Source: Siphonodentalium dalli (Eukaryota; Mollusca; Scaphopoda; Gadilida; Siphonodentaliidae). From it: DNA of 64,000 nucleotides. The translations under genes and the position numbers were made by a program. The notes under the pieces were generated by a model, which was not told where the DNA came from, made no database searches, and saw only the letters and a program-made list of their open reading frames with translations. The stretch covers positions 54,165,899 to 54,229,898 of the forward strand of contig CP136067.1 of assembly GCA_032622095.1 (NCBI GenBank). The letters are read 5' to 3'. Shown in pieces: positions 60,701 to 64,000 of the stretch (positions are counted from its first letter, which is position 1; the number at the start of each line of letters is the position of its first letter).

Positions 60701-63136
60701 ATTTGCACCTCTGGCCTAATATCCTATATATTCATAAACCATGGTTCTATATATTCCCGCTATGAGACCATTCAGATATTTTTTCCTGAAAAATTGCATA
60801 AATTCTAACATCTAGCGGTCTAACTCCAGACAAATGCACATGGTTGCGGACAAAAGACCAGGACACACCGGGCTGTTCATGGTTGTTCGGCCCGGGGTGA
60901 GAAAATTTTGAAAACTATAAAAGAAAATCGCGAATCCTAGCATCTAGACTGGCATCAACTGAAGCGTTCCTATTTTGTTGTAAATTTCAATTGGGGGAGG
61001 GTCAGGGAGGGATGCGTGAGAATTTTTTATGGAATTTACAGCTGGGCGTTACCGTTAAAATCTCGAGATTAACGGGGTCTTTACGTGGTGTTATATGATG
61101 CTGACAAGTTCATTTAATGACAAAATTACGATTAGCCAACTCGGCTGGTTAAACAACACATGTGGCGGCCCACGTCTCCTGATCGGCCAGTCCGCCTCTG
61201 CCCTGCCCCCTCCCCCCCCCCCCCCTGCAAACTTCCCAATCCCAATTTAGGTAACTTCATTTGCGGCCCCCCCCCCCCCCCAAACTGTAAAAAAAACCTT
61301 GGATTCTCGCTTGATAGAAAATCACGTGGAATCAGAATTTTTCCGGCCTCCAGCCCATCAGGAAATTTCCCGGTCTCCCGATCGGCCAGTCCGCCTCTGC
61401 TCTTATGACACAAATACATTGGCTGGTCCTATTCCATATGCTCTACCTAAGACGTGAATTAAAGAGGTTTATAGTGGTAAAACTTCTAGCTTAATTCGCC
61501 TGTGATGGAAGCATAACGGGATTATAATTTTGTTTATCTGCGCCCAAAGATGGAAAATATTAGTATTCTGCCAGCCAAGATTGGTGATTTTTTTTGATTT
61601 TTTAAATAAATAAAAAAAATATATTTATTTGAATTAAATCAAGATTTTTAAAAATTAAAATTGACTTTTTAAATTTTTATTCTAACTGTTTATATGAAAA
61701 TATGTAACTTGCAATGTCTTTGATAAATGAAGGTTCTAGAAGGTGTTGCTTATTATATCCAAGGCTGGATTAATCAGAATTCTATTATTATATTATTATT
61801 TATTATTTTGTAGGTACATGTATATGTACAAATATCATGGCAGTAAAGACTATGCACTTTATGCCACCCATATCTTTAATTATTGGCTCTTTGTCTCCAA
61901 CATTGATACAGCCGAATTAATATGTATGCTTTGATGACAAAGACTTTATACGTGTAACATTGCTACTTTGTCAAAAGCATTCATTGTGTTGTAATTGGAT
62001 GCATTTTATCTCCAGATTAGAATTTTTTCTGTATTTTCCCCAAGTGAAAACTTGCAAAAAAATATGCAACTTCCAGCATACATGTATGACTACATCTTCT
62101 GAACAAATATATTGCACATGGATTTAAAATACACAATGAATACAAGTAGACAAGTTTAATGTGTGTCCAAATTTAACAATGTAATTGTTGGGAAACTATA
62201 TTGATTATTTGGCTTTACAATATATAAAATATTTTCTGCCCTACCCTAAAAGCACTCTGAAGATTCATCGAAAGGCCCATAACTTGGGAAAAATCATTGG
62301 ATTTCCAATTTCCAATTAAACAATCCAAACTTGAGTTATCATCCGGAAACCAAAGAAAAAACAAGAAAAATTTAATTTTCTAAGTCGAAAAGCCCATAAC
62401 TCTGAGAAAAATCATCGGATCAAACTAAAATTTGAACTTGACCTGTATTTTGATATCATTGACTCACACAAACAATTGAACACTCCAAACTGTAGTTATC
62501 ATCTGGAAACCAAAAAAAATAAAAAAAATATGGAATTTTCTAAGTAAAAAAGAGTCCATTACTCTAGAAAAAAATCATCCGATCAAACTGAAATTCGAAT
62601 TCATCCTGTATCTTGATATGCTGATCTACAATAAAATGGTATTTGCAATTAAAGGATCCAAACTTGAGATATCATCCGGAAACCGAAAAAGTGAGAAATT
62701 TTCTAAGTTGAAAATGAGGCGTAACTTAAAAAAAAAAAGTCGGACCGAACCGCAATTAGCATCATGCGGAGAGGCAGTCCTAAGGAGATTGCATACAAAA
62801 GAATATTGAAATTGGTTCATAGTTGTTCGGGTTATGAGGTCGGATGGACTGACGGACGGACACACGGAGGGAGAAAGCGTGACTGACAGACGCAGTCAAT
62901 CCAGTACACCCCCCATTTTCTTCGAAAGTGGGGGTATAATAATTCTGATGGTGACTTAACTGACTTACTTTGCTTTTTAGATATTGCCAGAGCAAGGAAG
63001 ACAATGATACCACATGCACCAATGAGCTGAAAGAAACAGCCTCCAATCATGAAATATCTCAATCTGTATGGATGCGTGTCCCAAACATGTCGCCAAAATG
63101 ACAGGTGAACGAACAATGTAATAGCGGCTGCAATCC
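51531..63136 (-). CDS. Claudin/PMP22-like four-helix membrane protein gene, 5' incomplete
   Basis: Two minus-strand exons join in phase: 63136-62969 and 51709-51531, with the stop TGA at 51533-51531. The visible 114 residues contain GIAAAITLFVHLSFW (end of a helix), a short loop RHVWDTHPYRLR, a full helix YFMIGGCFFQLIGACGIIVF, a short outer loop with TAYDDGYY, a last helix VAVWCFMVWKWGFTMFYY, and a tail ending YDTYGSDS. This is the TM2-TM3-loop-TM4-tail order of claudin/PMP22/LHFPL-type tetraspan proteins. The family call is from topology and the GG.FF.L.G pattern of helix three, not from a search. TM1 and the large first loop must be encoded right of 63136, probably beyond the window. The 11.3-kb intron is filled with repeats. 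Confidence 0.7.
51710..52150. other. Intron DNA of the minus-strand tetraspan-like gene
   Basis: AT-rich, with no recognised repeat apart from a GGTTTAACCCTTTCAACGCC stretch at 51885 that resembles TTAA-element ends without a partner. Confidence 0.3.
52154..52803 (+). mobile_element. Family C element with both ends
   Basis: Foldback ATACGCCCG … CGGTCGTAT at 52154-52181, then GTCCGTCCATCCGTCGTCCG, three units (TTTCCGGATGATAACTTTAG, CAGATCAAGTTCGATTATGG, GAGTTATGCCCCTTTTT) and the tail GGGCATATTATGCCACACCC to GCCCTTGTTT. This is the best-preserved C copy in the window. Confidence 0.7.
53100..53205 (-). mobile_element. Family P 3'-end fragment, reverse
   Basis: AATGAAAGTGTCAGTGACAC, then TGTAGCTCAACTTGGAGAGG, is the reverse of the P 3' terminus; it continues for about 60 bp and then stops. 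Confidence 0.65.
53378..55508 (-). mobile_element. Full-length family B element, reverse
   Basis: Reading the minus strand, the 5' foldback TAGCTCACCTGAGAC … GTCTCCGGTGGAGCTA (55508-55470), then GTCCGTCC microsatellite, about ten units, and the tail ending in GACTGTCTTGTT at 53378. This copy gives the family length, about 2.1 kb. A plus-strand frame at 53304-53573 crosses the tail and is not a gene. Confidence 0.75.
55509..56020. other. Interior of the hAT-like element, non-B part
   Basis: Contains ATTCAAGACGAAGTTAGGTG and AT-rich sequence; no frame with recognisable motifs. Confidence 0.3.
56205..56740 (-). repeat. Diverged family P monomers
   Basis: GATTTAGTCATTCAAAGAGT, then TTCAAGATGG(T/C)TGCC and GGCCATG, occur three times, spaced about 300 and 170 bp, with different intermonomer sequence (CTGTAAATTTTCAAAACGTT) from the other arrays: a distinct subfamily. 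Confidence 0.5.
57533..58441. mobile_element. hAT-like element inside L1
   Basis: GACGTGAG at 57525-57532 and 58442-58449 is an 8-bp target duplication. Inverted ends AGTGATGCGGACCGG (57535) and CCGGTCCGCATCACT (58427) are perfect over 15 bp. The subterminal DNA is packed with GGACCGG/GGTCCGG motifs. The uninterrupted site is visible in R1 (CTCACGTC at 59544-59551). No transposase frame is present in 909 bp. Confidence 0.88.
58813..58820 (+). promoter_or_regulatory. TATA-box-like motif in inverted repeat L2
   Basis: GAGAGTATAAATAGCGCCTC sits about 90 bp inside the inner border of L2 and points inward. The mirror position in R2 (minus strand, 59903-59898) reads TATAAG in the same context. Function is inferred. 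Confidence 0.4.
59266..59505 (-). CDS. Unrecognised short frame in the composite element core
   Basis: A 79-codon minus-strand frame (internal stretches SPDLIALPRGVMDWFPIIER and LVIRPNVTNGVLPTFAAG) begins in R1 and fills the right part of the core, ending before 59266. Composition is protein-like, but I recognise no family. Its 5' end is within a repeat, so it may be a remnant of an element-encoded protein. Confidence 0.25.
   Translation of the reverse strand: MVAARNHLFRLSPDLIALPRGVMDWFPIIERPHDVATANMALVIRPNVTNGVLPTFAAGLQYDPTLKCDLLTHTIGVCI
60489..61399. mobile_element. hAT-like element with perfect 8-bp target duplication
   Basis: CTCTTATG at 60481-60488 and 61400-61407 flanks ends CAGAGGTGGACTGGGCC and GGCCAGTCCGCCTCTG. 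An inner terminus copy (GATCGGCCAGTCCGCCTCTG) lies at 61181-61200. A local tandem of ~62 bp (TTTTTGCATAATTCCATTTG) and C-runs at 60592, 61208 and 61267 fill the interior. Confidence 0.85.
61430..62260. other. Unassigned AT-rich DNA
   Basis: A/T-rich stretch with poly-A/T at 61590-61680. No repeat family, exon or structure supported. Confidence 0.3.
62265..62938 (-). mobile_element. Family C/O element, reverse, with terminal foldback
   Basis: Four reverse C units (AAAAGCCCATAACTCTGAGA, TTGAGTTATCATCCGGAAAC) lead to GGACTGACGGACGGAC and the foldback TACACCCCCC … GGGGGTATA at 62905-62938. It lies just downstream of the donor of the 62969-63136 exon. Confidence 0.65.
62969..63136 (-). CDS. Tetraspan-like exon: TM2 end, TM3
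   Basis: Read on the minus strand, the acceptor CTTCTTTTTTTTTAG lies before 63136 and the donor GTAAGTCA follows 62969. The 168 nt enter and exit in phase 1. The encoded piece has one hydrophobic end, a charged loop and one full hydrophobic helix ending ALAISKKQ. Reading past the donor enters repeat DNA, which supports this boundary. Confidence 0.75.
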
Positions 63137-63193
63137 CTAAAAAAAAGAAGACACATATGAAATATATATGATAATATTGAACAAGATTTAGTG

Positions 63194-63345
63194 CAGGGTT
63201 GGGGCGATTACATGCCAATGTAATCGATTATGATTACAATTACTTTTGATTTACACGATTACTGATTACATGTTTTTCAATGTAATCGATTACGATTACA
63301 ATTACTTTAAATGTAATCGATTACTTTTTTATTACATCTTATTAC
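63194..63345. repeat. TGTAATCGATTAC-rich repeat
   Basis: CAGGGTTGGGGCGATTAC is followed by repeated TGTAATCGATTA / GATTACAATTACTTT motifs. CAGGGTTGGGG resembles hAT-type ends, but I see no matching right end or target duplication. Confidence 0.4.
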
Positions 63346-63817
63346 AAATAACTCAAATTAAAATATCAAATTTGATTGAACAAATACATCACTACATAAC
63401 ATGGAAACAAGAAACGACTGAAACAATAGAAAGAAACAAGCAATAAACACATAAACTTTTTACATTTACATGTATTGGTGAGGTTTCATCACGAAGTTGT
63501 GTACCAACTTATTGGGAATAATTATGTTTTATGTCTAATTATTTATATAAATATATATTTATTATATTTTTAAATTTCTTACATGCATTGCAACTAACGC
63601 ATAATATTTATGAAAATATCATTAGAAACAATTATAAATTATTTGCATGTTCTCAACGCAATGAATTTTAGTGACCGCACCAGTATTGCCTGCAAATCTG
63701 GCCTGCTATGAATAAGATAAAGAGATTAGAAGTTTCTATGTGCATACATGTAAAGGCGATTGCATTTAACATTCTAAGTGCTATAATTCTCGAAAACATG
63801 ACTGGATAAAACCTGAG

Positions 63818-63917
63818 AGCTTTCCGATGAATGGCAACAAGCCATATTTCCGACTAAATCCTGAAAAGTTACCTTCTTCTGTGGTTAAGGAGTCGATGAT
63901 TATTTAGGGCATTACTA
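63818..63917. mobile_element. Half of the CAGTAATG palindromic MITE
   Basis: GAGAGCTTTCCGATGAATGG … GACTAAATCCTGAAAAGTTA … AAGGAGTCGAT … TTATTTAGGGCATTACT is one arm of the 213-bp foldback (compare 48471-48575), with ATAATTC of the arm replaced by TTC. The other arm is absent. Confidence 0.75.
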
Positions 63918-64000
63918 TACCAAAGATCCAATCTGAGTTGAATTTTATTTGAAAGACTGACTCGAGACAGGTGGTGTGGGTGGGGTGTAAGTCATTTACT

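Noticed and set aside
61132-61419. Gly/Pro-rich frames on both strands
   Set aside because: They arise from poly-C/poly-G runs inside the hAT-like element.
63194-63345. TGTAATCGATTAC motifs as a telomere-like or complete hAT element
   Set aside because: Motif order is irregular, no right terminus or target duplication is visible; kept only as an unclassified repeat.

Overview
This is a eukaryotic, AT-rich, intron-rich and very repeat-rich window. It most likely comes from a mollusc, probably a bivalve. Two things suggest this: a split animal-type hnRNP A/B gene, and several interspersed families built from ~150-165 bp internal tandem units inside fixed ends, an architecture I know from bivalve 'pearl'-type elements. 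The lineage call is inference. No rRNA, tRNA, CRISPR array or bacterial feature was found.

888-11999 (+): the 3' part of an hnRNP A/B-type RNA-binding protein gene. Six coding exons join with consistent phases and GT/AG ends. They give the second half of RRM1, all of RRM2, an RGG box, a (GGGQSGGY)n low-complexity tail, a candidate R-x2-P-Y nuclear import signal and a terminal GSYGGGNRY. The 5' exons lie left of the window. A following exon (11351 on) is normally 3' UTR, but it is open in the correct phase for 78 codons if the short stop exon is skipped. Introns 3 and 4 carry two related TA-flanked transposons in opposite orientation, so an inverted repeat of about 620 bp brackets the RRM2/RGG exon.

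12000-29870: no convincing protein gene. There is a perfect 33-bp palindrome, a weak candidate spliced transcript at 21551-23420, and long stretches of nested repeats. The repeat families are labelled P ('TAGCTCAACTT' ends), B ('TAGCTCACCTGAG' ends), C and its O variant (gradient units around 'GTTATGGCCCTTTTT') and D.

29873-39156: a direct tandem segmental duplication, 5.1 kb and 4.2 kb, sharing the breakpoint microhomology TGATT. The copies differ by a 468-bp TTAA-flanked insertion whose empty site survives in the other copy, by about five P-repeat monomers, and by a ~210-bp indel.

39157-64000: small DNA transposons and MITEs, many with visible termini and target duplications: TTAA elements, TA-flanked 213-bp palindromes, TAA-flanked PIF/Harbinger-like elements and 8-bp-TSD hAT-like elements. 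There is also a composite long-inverted-repeat structure at 57306-60213. Interleaved on the minus strand is the 3' end of a four-helix claudin/PMP22-like membrane protein gene, with exons at 63136-62969 and 51709-51531 separated by an 11.3-kb repeat-filled intron. Its 5' exons lie beyond the right edge.

All calls were made by eye from the sequence. Family names for transposons rest on terminus and target-site features, not on transposase genes, because none was found.
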